DNA of 55,769 nucleotides, taken from Marivita cryptomonadis. Lineage in GTDB: Bacteria; Pseudomonadota; Alphaproteobacteria; Rhodobacterales; Rhodobacteraceae. A model generated the notes under the pieces. The model saw nothing but the letters and a program-made list of their open reading frames with translations. It did no database searches and was not told where the DNA came from. The DNA lies in the NCBI RefSeq assembly GCF_002115725.1, contig NZ_JFKD01000022.1:1-55769 (forward strand). Reading direction: 5' to 3'. A program made the position numbers and the translations under genes. Positions 17,863-25,772 of this stretch are shown in pieces; the first letter of the stretch is position 1, and each line of letters begins with the position of its first letter.

Positions 17863-18546
17863 TTACTTGGGTCCGTGCCAGTCGATCTGGCAAATCTCGG
17901 CGCTGCGTCCGTCAAAATCCCAGACCCGGCCATAGGCGCGCACCTTGCCCTTGGTCGCGGTGGCGACGGTGATGTCCGGCCCCATCCAGTACTGCGTGTT
18001 CTTGACCACGAGGTCTTCGTCAGCATTGGCCCCACCGACCGGGTGGACAACCCCTTGGATCTTGCGACCCACGGTGATGTGACGGGTCTTGCCCTCGGTC
18101 TCGTAGGTGACGGGCTGACGCTCGGCCCCCAGGAATTCGCCCACGAGTATTTGGAACAAACCCGTTGTGCCCTTGGCAGCGCCGCTGAACACCTTGACCA
18201 AAGCGTCAAAGGTCGGATCGTCCGCGCGGTCATCGACAAACAGACCGACTTTCCAGTTGCCCCGGCTCATCATGCCCGGGATCTCGATCAACAGGCCGAT
18301 GTTCAAACCTGACAGGTCGATATCGCCGTAGTGACCGGAATCGATCCGCACCCCGCCCCATGTCTGGCAATGCCCTTCCGTGGGCGGATGCTTGCCAAGA
18401 CTGATCACACAGGGGCAGAACACCGTACAGTTACAGTTGAGGATCAGCTCCCCCTTGATGGCCCAAGGCTGAATCTCCGGCCCGGGCCGGTCCGTGGCCG
18501 GATGGCGGTTGTCCAGCTTCTCCGCCACGTCCAAACGATCACTCAT
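17863..18546 (-). CDS. DUF1326 domain protein
   Basis: A 227-residue soluble protein with the DUF1326 signature: PWAIKGELILNCNCTVFCPC near residues 27-46, with four closely spaced cysteines (C-N-C-x4-C-P-C), followed by GHCQTWGGVRIDSGHYGDIDLSGL. The cysteine cluster suggests metal or thiol chemistry, but no function is established that I know of. It is 12 bp downstream of the DUF2182 membrane-protein gene and one base upstream of the DinB-like gene. DUF1326 and DUF2182 genes frequently sit together, so a joint role, perhaps metal handling at the membrane, is inferred. Confidence 0.9.
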   Translation of the reverse strand: MSDRLDVAEKLDNRHPATDRPGPEIQPWAIKGELILNCNCTVFCPCVISLGKHPPTEGHCQTWGGVRIDSGHYGDIDLSGLNIGLLIEIPGMMSRGNWKVGLFVDDRADDPTFDALVKVFSGAAKGTTGLFQILVGEFLGAERQPVTYETEGKTRHITVGRKIQGVVHPVGGANADEDLVVKNTQYWMGPDITVATATKGKVRAYGRVWDFDGRSAEICQIDWHGPK

Positions 18547-18558
18547 TGCATCTCTCCC

Positions 18559-19314
18559 TTAAGATCCCAAAAGCGCCACAACGAGGCCGGTCCCGATCAG
18601 GACACCCCCCAAAGGCCGGGTGATCCAAGCCCCGGCGCGCAATTTCTCCAACGTCATCACCACCGTCGCGAGCCCCATGAAGCCCAGCGACATCACACCG
18701 CCGACAAAGCCCAGCAACATCAGCGCCCAGCAGCATCCAAGGCACACCGCGCCAAGACGCAACCCGTTGCGCCATGCGCCTTCATCCCAATGCGCCATGA
18801 AAAACGTGATCGGCATCCGGCACTTGGCCAGACACGCCTCTTTCAAGGCGCTGAATTGGTAAGCCCCGGCCAGCACCAGCAATCCTCCCGACAGCAGCGC
18901 CGAGCGGCTGTCGCCGAACGCGCTGACCCAGCCAAGGCTGAAAAGCCCGATCTGCAATCCCGCAGCCAAGGCGGAAAATCCAAGCCAGACCGCCAGATAC
19001 CCGGCCAGTAGCCCGCCCAGATCGGTCTGGGTCGACCGTCCCAGATCGTCATACGCGGCCAGCGCAGGCAGCGCCGTCGGCGCCATCATCGCCCCCGACA
19101 TCAGGCCCCACATGACCCAAAGCCGCAAGAAACCGGCCGCGTCCGGTGTCGTGGTGCAAAATGCCTCCCAGAAATCGCCGCCGAACACCCGCGCCATGTC
19201 GCGCAAGTCCGCAGGCACCGCCATCAGCGCCAAAATCAACCAGCACAGCAGAACCAGCCCATAAAGCGCAAGCCAATGCGGCGCGCTCATCTGTCTGATC
19301 CGGTCTGCCAGCAT
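18559..19314 (-). CDS. DUF2182 predicted metal-binding integral membrane protein
   Basis: A 251-residue membrane protein with about six to seven helices. Family marks are VMWGLMSGAMMAPTALPALAAY (methionine-rich helix), CLAKCRMPITFFMAHW (paired cysteines) and CLGCCWALMLLGFVGGVM (further cysteines), a composition consistent with soft-metal binding. The start at ATG 19314 has GGAGGA six bases upstream; a longer reading frame exists but lacks this site. It heads the minus-strand run DUF2182-DUF1326-DinB and is divergent from a GntR-family gene, with a 26-bp palindrome about 45 bp upstream of this start. The GntR protein is the likely regulator. Confidence 0.9.
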   Translation of the reverse strand: MLADRIRQMSAPHWLALYGLVLLCWLILALMAVPADLRDMARVFGGDFWEAFCTTTPDAAGFLRLWVMWGLMSGAMMAPTALPALAAYDDLGRSTQTDLGGLLAGYLAVWLGFSALAAGLQIGLFSLGWVSAFGDSRSALLSGGLLVLAGAYQFSALKEACLAKCRMPITFFMAHWDEGAWRNGLRLGAVCLGCCWALMLLGFVGGVMSLGFMGLATVVMTLEKLRAGAWITRPLGGVLIGTGLVVALLGS

Positions 19315-19358
19315 GCACATTCCTCCACTCAGCCGCGACTCGGGGCTTGCCAAAATAA

Positions 19359-19384
19359 TTGTCAGACATTTAAATGCCTGACAA
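19359..19384. promoter_or_regulatory. 26-bp palindromic operator between DUF2182 and gntR genes
   Basis: An inverted repeat with arms TTGTCAG and CTGACAA around an ACATTTAAATGC centre; 24 of 26 positions are self-complementary. The last base touches the ATG of the GntR gene at 19385. The half-site TTGTCAGACA resembles FadR-subfamily operators (TNGTNNNACNA). Confidence 0.75.
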
Positions 19385-20110
19385 ATGAAAAATGCACAGC
19401 CCGAGAAAAGCCTGTCCGCCCAGATCGCGGACGCCATCCGCACCGCGATTGTCGACGGGCGGCTGCTGGTGGGCGACCGCCTGCCCTCCGAGGCGGAACT
19501 CGCCGATCAGCACGGCGTGTCCCGCGCAACGGTACGCGAGGCACTGAAACGGCTGGCGGCGCAATCGCTGATCCGCACCGAACGCGGCGCGTTTGGCGGG
19601 GCGTTCGTCAATCACCTCTCCTACGAAGGGGCCCGCGCGCAGCAGGTCACGACATCAACGCTTCTTCTGGGCATGAACGCGATCAGCTTTCAGGTTGCGT
19701 GCGAGGCGCGCTATGCGTTGGAACGCAGTTGCACGGCCCTTGCTGCAGAACGGCGCACAGAGGCACTTTTGGATGCGATGCGGACCGAGATCGAAACACA
19801 ATCTGCCCCTGACCTGTCGGACGAGTCGTTCTGCGCCTCGGACGTCGCTTTTCACCGGGCCTTGGTCGATTGCGCAGGCAACGAGGTGCTCAGCTACCAT
19901 CTGGCAGGCAGCGTCGAGGCGATGCAGCCCTTGATGAACATGACTACTTTCACCGCGCGCAGCCGCGCCGAAATCATCGACCTGCACCGCGCTATTGTGA
20001 CGGGGCTGGAGCGCCGCGATGTGGCGTCTGTTGACAGCGCGCTTGCGACGCTCGAGGCGTACACGATCACGTTGGGTCAATCGGTGCTCAAGGCCCGCGC
20101 CACGCGGTAA
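19385..20110 (+). CDS. GntR family transcriptional regulator (FadR subfamily)
   Basis: A 241-residue regulator. An N-terminal winged helix (residues about 8-75: SLSAQIADAIRTAIVDGRL, LPSEAELADQHGVSRATVREAL) is followed by an all-helical FCD effector domain whose metal-binding positions appear as DVAFHRAL and DLHRAIV. The subfamily typically senses small carboxylates. The ATG lies directly against a 26-bp palindrome, with no ribosome-binding motif. Either the transcript is leaderless, or repressor binding covers the start itself. It is divergent from the DUF2182-DUF1326-DinB run, with dmdA-acuI further along, so these are its candidate targets. Four hairpins follow its stop codon. Confidence 0.93.
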   Translation: MKNAQPEKSLSAQIADAIRTAIVDGRLLVGDRLPSEAELADQHGVSRATVREALKRLAAQSLIRTERGAFGGAFVNHLSYEGARAQQVTTSTLLLGMNAISFQVACEARYALERSCTALAAERRTEALLDAMRTEIETQSAPDLSDESFCASDVAFHRALVDCAGNEVLSYHLAGSVEAMQPLMNMTTFTARSRAEIIDLHRAIVTGLERRDVASVDSALATLEAYTITLGQSVLKARATR

Positions 20111-20216
20111 ACCCTTCAAAGGGTTTCTTCACATCCTTCAAAGGATGTGGCTCTCACCTCTCCATTGCGCGCAATAACATCCTTCAAAGGATGTCCTTCG
20201 ATCCTTCAAAGCATCG
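20109..20216. repeat. Cluster of four CCTTCAAAG-core hairpins
   Basis: Four 18-bp imperfect palindromes share the core CCTTCAAAG: 20109-20126 (AAA..TTT ends), 20131-20148 and 20177-20194 (identical ACAT..ATGT ends) and 20199-20216 (CGAT..ATCG ends, one arm mismatch). A fifth perfect palindrome, ATTGCGCGCAAT, sits at 20164-20175. The first overlaps the gntR stop codon. The cluster fills the gap to the convergent ccdA gene. Confidence 0.8.
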
Positions 20217-20224
20217 AACCCGCC

Positions 20225-20977
20225 TCAGCCCAACAAGGCAAGCCCCGGAAAGGTCTCTAACAGCCAGAACGCAAAGGACGTGAACGCCCCCGTGACCAGT
20301 GCGATGCCGACGATCACCAACAGACCGCCCATGGCCAGTTCGATCTTGCGCATGTGCTTTTTGATGCGGTTCATCACACCCATCGCACGGGTCAGGAACA
20401 TCGCTGCCAACAGAAACGGAATGCCCAGCCCCGCCGCATAAACCGCCAGCAGCAACGTGCCCCGCGTCACCGACGCCTCGCTTGCGGCCATTGACAGGAT
20501 CGCTCCCAGCTGCGGCCCGATACAGGGCGTCCAGCCAAAGGCGAAAGCCAATCCAAGTACATAGGCCCCAAAGGCCGACCCACCCTGTTGACCTGCCTCC
20601 AAACGGGCTTCCTGATCCAGAAACGGAATGCGGAACACTCCAAGAAAATGCAGCCCGAAGATGATCACAACCACCCCAGACACCTGCGCCAATTGTGTCT
20701 GGTACTGAAGGAACAACGATCCAAAGGCGGAAGCAGTGAACCCCAGCAGGATAAAGATCGTCGACAGGCCAAGCACAAAGAACAACGCCGCGAGAATGCC
20801 TTTGCGGCGACCTTCACCGCCCGCTTCGATATCGGCCACACTCACACCTGACATGTATGCCAGATAAGGCGGCACGATGGGCAGCACGCAGGGGCTGAGA
20901 AATGACAAAGCCCCCGCCAAAAGTGCGATGCTCATAGCCGGGAAGAGGGCGGCGTCGATGATCTGGAATTCCAACAT
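20225..20977 (-). CDS. ccdA: Cytochrome c biogenesis protein CcdA (thiol-disulfide transporter)
   Basis: A 250-residue, six-helix membrane protein that passes reducing equivalents from cytoplasmic thioredoxin to periplasmic apocytochrome and thiol partners. The two redox cysteines are Cys30 in LSFLSPCVLPIVPPYLAYMSG and Cys152 in FAFGWTPCIGPQLGAIL, each in its conserved helix. The start is ATG 20977, giving the usual short N-terminus before helix 1; a TTG six codons upstream is possible. There is no clear ribosome-binding site for either. It is convergent with the GntR gene and divergent from tusA, which also handles persulfide/thiol sulfur. No other ccm gene is in the window. Confidence 0.95.
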   Translation of the reverse strand: MLEFQIIDAALFPAMSIALLAGALSFLSPCVLPIVPPYLAYMSGVSVADIEAGGEGRRKGILAALFFVLGLSTIFILLGFTASAFGSLFLQYQTQLAQVSGVVVIIFGLHFLGVFRIPFLDQEARLEAGQQGGSAFGAYVLGLAFAFGWTPCIGPQLGAILSMAASEASVTRGTLLLAVYAAGLGIPFLLAAMFLTRAMGVMNRIKKHMRKIELAMGGLLVIVGIALVTGAFTSFAFWLLETFPGLALLG

Positions 20978-21091
20978 AGAACCGACATATGCCAAGCCTT
21001 GGGCGCTGTCACGCGACGCGGGGTCACATCATCGTGCCATCCTTGCACCCGCACTGTGGACAGCGGCACCAGACAGGCCTAAATCGCGCGT

Positions 21092-21313
21092 ATGAGTGAA
21101 GATTTGGATGCCACCGGGCTGCTGTGCCCCCTGCCCGTTCTCAAGGCGCGCAAGCGCTTGATGGGGCTTTCGTCGGGCAGCGAATTACGGGTGCTGACGG
21201 ATGATCCGGCAGCCATCGTCGACATGCCCCATTTTTGCAACGAGGCCGGACACACCCTTGTCAGCAGCGACACACAGGGCGACGCCATGCTTTGGGTGAT
21301 CCGCAAAGCCTGA
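21092..21313 (+). CDS. tusA: TusA-family sulfurtransferase
   Basis: A 73-residue protein of the small SirA/TusA fold. Cys12 in the signature GLLCPLPVLKARKRL is the persulfide carrier. TusA relays sulfur from cysteine desulfurase for tRNA 2-thiouridine or molybdenum-cofactor synthesis. The length and the C-terminal strand GDAMLWVIRKA fit the family. It is divergent from ccdA and convergent with rne, from which it is separated by a bidirectional terminator. Confidence 0.93.
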   Translation: MSEDLDATGLLCPLPVLKARKRLMGLSSGSELRVLTDDPAAIVDMPHFCNEAGHTLVSSDTQGDAMLWVIRKA

Positions 21314-21323
21314 CCGCGAAACG

Positions 21324-21358
21324 CAAAACGCCCACGCAGTATATGCAAGGGCGTTTTG
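21324..21358. terminator. Bidirectional terminator between tusA and rne
   Basis: Ten-base perfect arms CAAAACGCCC and GGGCGTTTTG enclose a 15-base loop, so each strand ends its stem in a T-rich stretch. It lies 11 bases after the tusA stop and 20 bases after the rne stop. Confidence 0.75.
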
Positions 21359-21377
21359 AACTGTCATTTGCTGCGGC

Positions 21378-24248
21378 TTAGCGGCCCAGAGACCACCATC
21401 CACGCCGTTTCTTCTTGGCACTGTCCGCGTCGTCCCCTGCTTCGGCATCGGCCCCAACAGGTTCGGGTTCTGGCGCAGCGACCGGCGCTTCAGCTTCGGG
21501 TTCAACCGCTTGTTGCTCCGTCACTTCCGGTTCGGCAGCAACCTCCGGCACCGGCGCGGGCTCTGCCACGGGCTCGGGCGCAGGCTCATCTGCCGCCACA
21601 GGTGTCACAACTTCCGGCACAGGCGCGATCTCTTCCGTCGGGATCACGGCAACAGGCTCTTCAGTCTTTGCAGGCTTCTTGGCACGGGTCCGTTTTACAG
21701 GCGCCTTCTTGGGTTTGGGCGCAGCCTCTTCGGCATCTGCCACCACCTCAGAGCCTTCCGGCGCCTCAGCGGCTGGTTCGGCCTTCTTGCGGCTACGGCT
21801 GCGCGGCTTTTTCTTGGGCGCGTCCTCTACCGCCGGAGCCGCATCAGGTGCTGCAACCGCATCTGTGGACACGGCATCTACCGGAGCTACCGCCTCGACG
21901 GCTGCAACCTCTGTCTCCGCTGCGCTGTCCTTGGCGGCTTGTGCAGGCTTGCGCGACCGGCTGCGGGTCCGTTTGGGCTTGGCCTGAGCCGCATCCTCTT
22001 GGGGAGCTGCGTCAGTCGCCGCTTCGGCGACAACAGCCTCTGCCGCGACAGGTTCCGATGGTGTTGCCTCGTCCCCGCTATCCGCGGTCTCGTTTGTGTC
22101 CGCGTCGGTATCCGTATCCGCCTCACCGTCATCTTGACGATCACGGTTGCGATTGCGGCCACGACCTCCACGACGTGACCGGCGACGGCGCTTCTTGGGC
22201 TTGCCATCGTCCTCTTCGGACGTCGGCGTTGTGACGACCTCAGCTTGCTCTTCGTCCTCTTCGTCCTCGTCTGCGGCGTCCTCGTCCACCTGATCCATGA
22301 GCGACGTGTCAACAGACACGACATGCACAGGAGCTTCGGGCACGACACGGGTCGCGGTCTTGAACTTCTCCATCGAGAAATCCGGGCTGACCAGATGCAC
22401 ATCGCCTTCGATGCGCACGGACAAACCATAGCGGGTCTCGATCTGGGCCACGTGTTCGCGCTTCTGGTTCATCAGGAAGTTGGCGATAGAGACCGGGCAC
22501 TTGACCAGAACCTCACGCGACCGGCGGCGCACGCCTTCTTCTTCGATCTGACGCAACACCTGCAGCGCCATGTTGTCATCCGACCGGATCAAACCAGTCC
22601 CGTGACAGCTTGGGCAGGGCTGAGTCGTTGCCTCGATCATGCCGGGGCGCAGACGCTGGCGCGACATTTCCATCAGGCCAAAGCCGGAAATCCGGCCCAC
22701 CTGAATGCGCGCACGGTCGTTCTTGAGCTTGTCTTTGATCCGCTTTTCAACAGAAGCGTTGTTCTTACGCTCGTCCATGTCGATGAAGTCGATCACGATC
22801 AGACCCGCAAGGTCGCGCAGACGAAGTTGGCGTGCCACCTCTTCTGCCGCTTCAAGGTTGGTCTTGAGCGCGGTTTCCTCGATCGAGCCTTCCTTGGTGG
22901 CCCGACCCGAGTTCACGTCGATGGCCACAAGCGCCTCGGTCACACCGATCACGATATAACCGCCGGACTTGAGCTGCACCGTCGGATTGAACATGCCCGA
23001 CAGGTAGGATTCCACCTGATGGCGCGCGAACAGCGGCATTTGGTCGGCGTAATGCTTCACGTTCTTGGCGTGGGACGGCATGATCATCTTCATGAAGTCC
23101 TTGGCGATGCGGTAGCCGCGTTCGCCCTCGACCAGAACCTCGTCGATGTCGCGGTTATAGAGATCGCGGATCGACCGTTTGATGAGGTCGCCTTCTTCGT
23201 AGATCTTGGCCGGCGCGATGGATTTCAGCGTCAGTTCACGGATCTGTTCCCACAGGCGCTGCAGATATTCATAGTCGCGCTTGATCTCGGTTTTGGTGCG
23301 CTTGGCACCTGCCGTCCGAATGATCAGGCCCGCGCCTTGCGGCACGTCGATCTCATTGGCGATCTCTTTGAGCTTCTTGCGGTCAGGTGCGTTGGTGATC
23401 TTGCGGCTGATGCCACCACCGCGTGCGGTGTTGGGCATAAGCACGCAATAGCGGCCCGCCAGCGACAGATATGTGGTCAGCGCTGCGCCCTTGTTGCCGC
23501 GCTCTTCCTTGACGACCTGCACCAGAAGGATCTGGCGCACCTTGATGACTTCCTGGATCTTGTAGCGCTTGGGGCGTGGCTTGCGACGCGGTCTGATATC
23601 TTCGTGTGTGTCATCATCGGCGACGGATTCGATGTTTTCATCGCGGTCCGCAGGTTGGGACAGATCGTCGACGTCGTCGTCCTCATCATGCAGATCGGTC
23701 GCGTCAGCGCTGTCCGCCTCATCGGGTTCTTCGACCGGAGTTTCCGCCACCGTTTCCATCGGTGACAGCCCTTCGGCCTCGTCCTCGTCATCATCGCCAC
23801 TGAAGTCGATGGTCTCCATGCCAGAGATGTCGTCCGACACCTCTTTGGTGGTCACGGCATCATCACCTTCGGCTTTGGCTGCACGTGACCGGTTGCGGCC
23901 CCGGCCCCGACGCGACTTGGGCTTTTCGTCTTCATCCTCGCGCCGTGCCAAGCTTTCGGCATACGCGCGCTCTTCTTCCATCAGCGCTTCACGGTCCGCG
24001 ACAGGAATCTGATAGTAGTCGGGATGAATTTCCGAGAACGCAAGGAACCCGTGGCGGTTGCCGCCATAGTCTACAAACGCCGCCTGAAGCGACGGTTCGA
24101 CCCGTGTTACTTTTGCGAGATAGATGTTGCCAGCAAGCTGGCGTTTGTTTTCGGATTCAAAGTCAAATTCCTCAACCTTGGTTCCGTCGACCACCACAAC
24201 GCGGGTTTCCTCCGCGTGGGTGGCATCGATAAGCATTTTCTTAGGCAT
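21378..24248 (-). CDS. rne: Ribonuclease E
   Basis: A 956-residue essential endoribonuclease, the scaffold of the RNA degradosome. The S1-type N-terminus (MPKKMLIDATHAEETRVVVVDG, NIYLAKVTRVEPSLQAAFVDYG) is interrupted by a highly acidic/arginine-rich insert at about residues 95-245. The catalytic DNase I-like part carries VAIDVNSGRA and LIVIDFIDMD, and the zinc link is CPSCHGTG. The last ~330 residues are low-complexity Ala/Pro/Glu and Lys/Arg-rich (RRRRSRRGGRGRNR, repeated KKKPRSRSRKK), typical of the disordered RNA- and partner-binding tail. The ATG at 24248 is 11 codons inside a longer frame and begins the conserved sequence. The 455-bp upstream gap probably holds a regulatory leader. Confidence 0.97.
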   Translation of the reverse strand: MPKKMLIDATHAEETRVVVVDGTKVEEFDFESENKRQLAGNIYLAKVTRVEPSLQAAFVDYGGNRHGFLAFSEIHPDYYQIPVADREALMEEERAYAESLARREDEDEKPKSRRGRGRNRSRAAKAEGDDAVTTKEVSDDISGMETIDFSGDDDEDEAEGLSPMETVAETPVEEPDEADSADATDLHDEDDDVDDLSQPADRDENIESVADDDTHEDIRPRRKPRPKRYKIQEVIKVRQILLVQVVKEERGNKGAALTTYLSLAGRYCVLMPNTARGGGISRKITNAPDRKKLKEIANEIDVPQGAGLIIRTAGAKRTKTEIKRDYEYLQRLWEQIRELTLKSIAPAKIYEEGDLIKRSIRDLYNRDIDEVLVEGERGYRIAKDFMKMIMPSHAKNVKHYADQMPLFARHQVESYLSGMFNPTVQLKSGGYIVIGVTEALVAIDVNSGRATKEGSIEETALKTNLEAAEEVARQLRLRDLAGLIVIDFIDMDERKNNASVEKRIKDKLKNDRARIQVGRISGFGLMEMSRQRLRPGMIEATTQPCPSCHGTGLIRSDDNMALQVLRQIEEEGVRRRSREVLVKCPVSIANFLMNQKREHVAQIETRYGLSVRIEGDVHLVSPDFSMEKFKTATRVVPEAPVHVVSVDTSLMDQVDEDAADEDEEDEEQAEVVTTPTSEEDDGKPKKRRRRSRRGGRGRNRNRDRQDDGEADTDTDADTNETADSGDEATPSEPVAAEAVVAEAATDAAPQEDAAQAKPKRTRSRSRKPAQAAKDSAAETEVAAVEAVAPVDAVSTDAVAAPDAAPAVEDAPKKKPRSRSRKKAEPAAEAPEGSEVVADAEEAAPKPKKAPVKRTRAKKPAKTEEPVAVIPTEEIAPVPEVVTPVAADEPAPEPVAEPAPVPEVAAEPEVTEQQAVEPEAEAPVAAPEPEPVGADAEAGDDADSAKKKRRGWWSLGR

Positions 24249-24703
24249 AAATTCCGTGCGCACAACCGCCGCCGCCCCCACCTTTCGGGTAGGAACAGGG
24301 ATCGGGTGTGTCTTGTCATGGCGAGTAGGTGCGCAGCGGCTGGCCGGGGTGAAATGCCCCGTTGCTCTAGCCTCATGTCCTGCGCGCGTTTCATCGCGTT
24401 TCTTCTCCGACGCATGTCACAGGGGTGACTGCATCCGTTACGAACCTGATGTTCGGATAAACCGCAGGTGTTTGTAGAAGGCCTTACGGCCATACCAGCG
24501 TGCTCTGAACTCAGGACATTTTGCCGACGCACAGAACAGCGAAACTCTTTGGCCCGCACTCCGCGAAACGGATTGGGCTAACGACCACAATAAGGGCAGA
24601 GCCGTCCATTGCACAATGGGCAATCTTACCTTTTCTGCATATGTTCTCTGTCTTATGACACCATGAGGATCCAAAGAGCGCCCAAATCAAGGGAAACCAC
24701 CGC
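24249..24703 (-). promoter_or_regulatory. Gene-free rne upstream region with a candidate structured 5' leader
   Basis: No credible gene lies in these 455 bp. On the minus strand, about 80-120 bases before the rne start, CGGGGC and GCCCCG-like arms (around 24335-24362) form a hairpin nested in GGCTAG..CAGCC pairing. Since RNase E autoregulates through leader hairpins in enterobacteria, a comparable leader is a reasonable guess. The right-hand end must also hold the promoter of the divergent YbaK gene. Confidence 0.35.
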
Positions 24704-25171
24704 ATGAGCAAAAGCCTCGCCCGCGTACGCACAGCCCTCGAAACATTGGGACTGCCCGCAGATATCCACGATGTCGGACAGGCCCGCACCGCACAAGAGG
24801 CCGCCGACAGTGTAGGCTGTCACATCGACCAGATCGCCAAGTCGATCATCTTCCGCGCCGAAACCAGTGGCGATGCCGTGCTGTTCCTGACTGCAGGTGG
24901 CAACCGCGTCGATTCGATAAAGGCGTCCGTCTGCGCGGGCGAACCGTTGGGCAAGGCGGATGCAAACCTTATCCGCGCACAAACCGGCTTTGCCATCGGC
25001 GGCGTGTCCCCGATCGGACATCTTAATCCGATCCGCGCGTGGCTGGACCCCCGGCTGCTGGAATTCGACGTGGTTTGGGCCGCTGCGGGCACACCGCGGC
25101 ATGTTTTCCCACTCGATCCAGCAGTTCTTCCAAAAATCTCATCCGCTCAAATATTTGATTTCACGCCATAA
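24704..25171 (+). CDS. YbaK/EbsC-type aminoacyl-tRNA deacylase
   Basis: A 155-residue single-domain homologue of the ProRS editing insertion, which hydrolyses mischarged tRNA such as Cys-tRNA(Pro) or Ala-tRNA(Pro). The conserved lysine is in DQIAKSIIFRAE, and the family loops GGNRVDSIKAS, TGFAIGGVSPIGH and AAAGTPRHVFPLDP are present. AAGGGA lies about ten bases before the ATG. It is the second stand-alone tRNA proofreading enzyme in the window after AlaX. It is divergent from rne; the downstream gap holds a duplicated 20-bp element. Confidence 0.93.
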   Translation: MSKSLARVRTALETLGLPADIHDVGQARTAQEAADSVGCHIDQIAKSIIFRAETSGDAVLFLTAGGNRVDSIKASVCAGEPLGKADANLIRAQTGFAIGGVSPIGHLNPIRAWLDPRLLEFDVVWAAAGTPRHVFPLDPAVLPKISSAQIFDFTP

Positions 25172-25179
25172 AATAAGTA

Positions 25180-25257
25180 AATGTAAAAAACATTCACATT
25201 CTCTCTTGCAAACGAGGTCAACAATTCCGATCTGTTCAATGTGAAAGACATTCACAT
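25180..25257. promoter_or_regulatory. Duplicated 20-bp element upstream of the DUF2852 gene
   Basis: Two direct copies, at 25180-25199 and 25238-25257, agree at 18 of 20 positions (AATGT, then AAAA-like, then ACATTCACAT). Starts are 58 bp apart. Each contains the inverted motif AATGT..ACATT, and the second also has TGTGAA..TTCACA. The second copy ends 22 bp before the gene start, so binding there would affect transcription or translation initiation. Confidence 0.65.
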
Positions 25258-25279
25258 CAAACAAACAACGGAGTTGATA

Positions 25280-25699
25280 ATGAGCACGATCGCCGCCCCC
25301 GCTTCTCTTCCGGCCCGCATGGGTTGGTTTTCCCGCGCCGAGGCGTGGCTGGACAACAAAGGTAAAGGCGCTTGGATCGCCGCTATGGTCCTTGGCTTTA
25401 TCTTCTTCTGGCCGGTCGGCCTCGCCCTTCTTGCCTACATGATCTGGAGCAAACGCATGTTCAACAAATCCTGCAACAGCCGCCGCATGTCGACCAAATT
25501 CACCACGATGCGGTCATCCGGCAATACCGCCTTTGACGCCTACAAGACCGAAACCCTGCGCCGCCTCGAAGAAGAGCAGGAAAATTTCGAAGCCTTCCTC
25601 AAGCGCCTGCGCGATGCCAAGGACAAGTCGGAATTCGACCAGTTCATGGACGAGCGTGCAAAATCCGCTAAGGAAAGCCGCGAAACCGCAGACGCGTAA
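25280..25699 (+). CDS. DUF2852 domain membrane protein
   Basis: A 139-residue protein. One strong membrane helix (residues about 28-52: GAWIAAMVLGFIFFWPVGLALLAYMIW) is followed by a basic linker and a charged C-terminal helix rich in Glu/Lys/Arg (YKTETLRRLEEEQENFEAFLKRLR), probably a coiled coil. This is the DUF2852 architecture common in alphaproteobacteria; its role is unknown. The ATG at 25280 has ACGGAG six bases upstream; an earlier in-frame ATG at 25241 falls inside a duplicated 20-bp element and lacks a ribosome-binding site. The repeat elements suggest a dedicated regulator. Confidence 0.88.
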   Translation: MSTIAAPASLPARMGWFSRAEAWLDNKGKGAWIAAMVLGFIFFWPVGLALLAYMIWSKRMFNKSCNSRRMSTKFTTMRSSGNTAFDAYKTETLRRLEEEQENFEAFLKRLRDAKDKSEFDQFMDERAKSAKESRETADA

Positions 25700-25772
25700 A
25701 CCTTGCACAACCCACCGGTGGCCCCATATCGGGGCCACGCCCCTCATTCAGTGAAAGAACGGTTTTTCGACA

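Noticed and set aside
22245..23765. Long open frame (506 codons) on the strand opposite rne
   Set aside because: It mirrors the codon bias of rne, has no recognisable domain, and the rne frame has clear S1, catalytic and zinc-link motifs.
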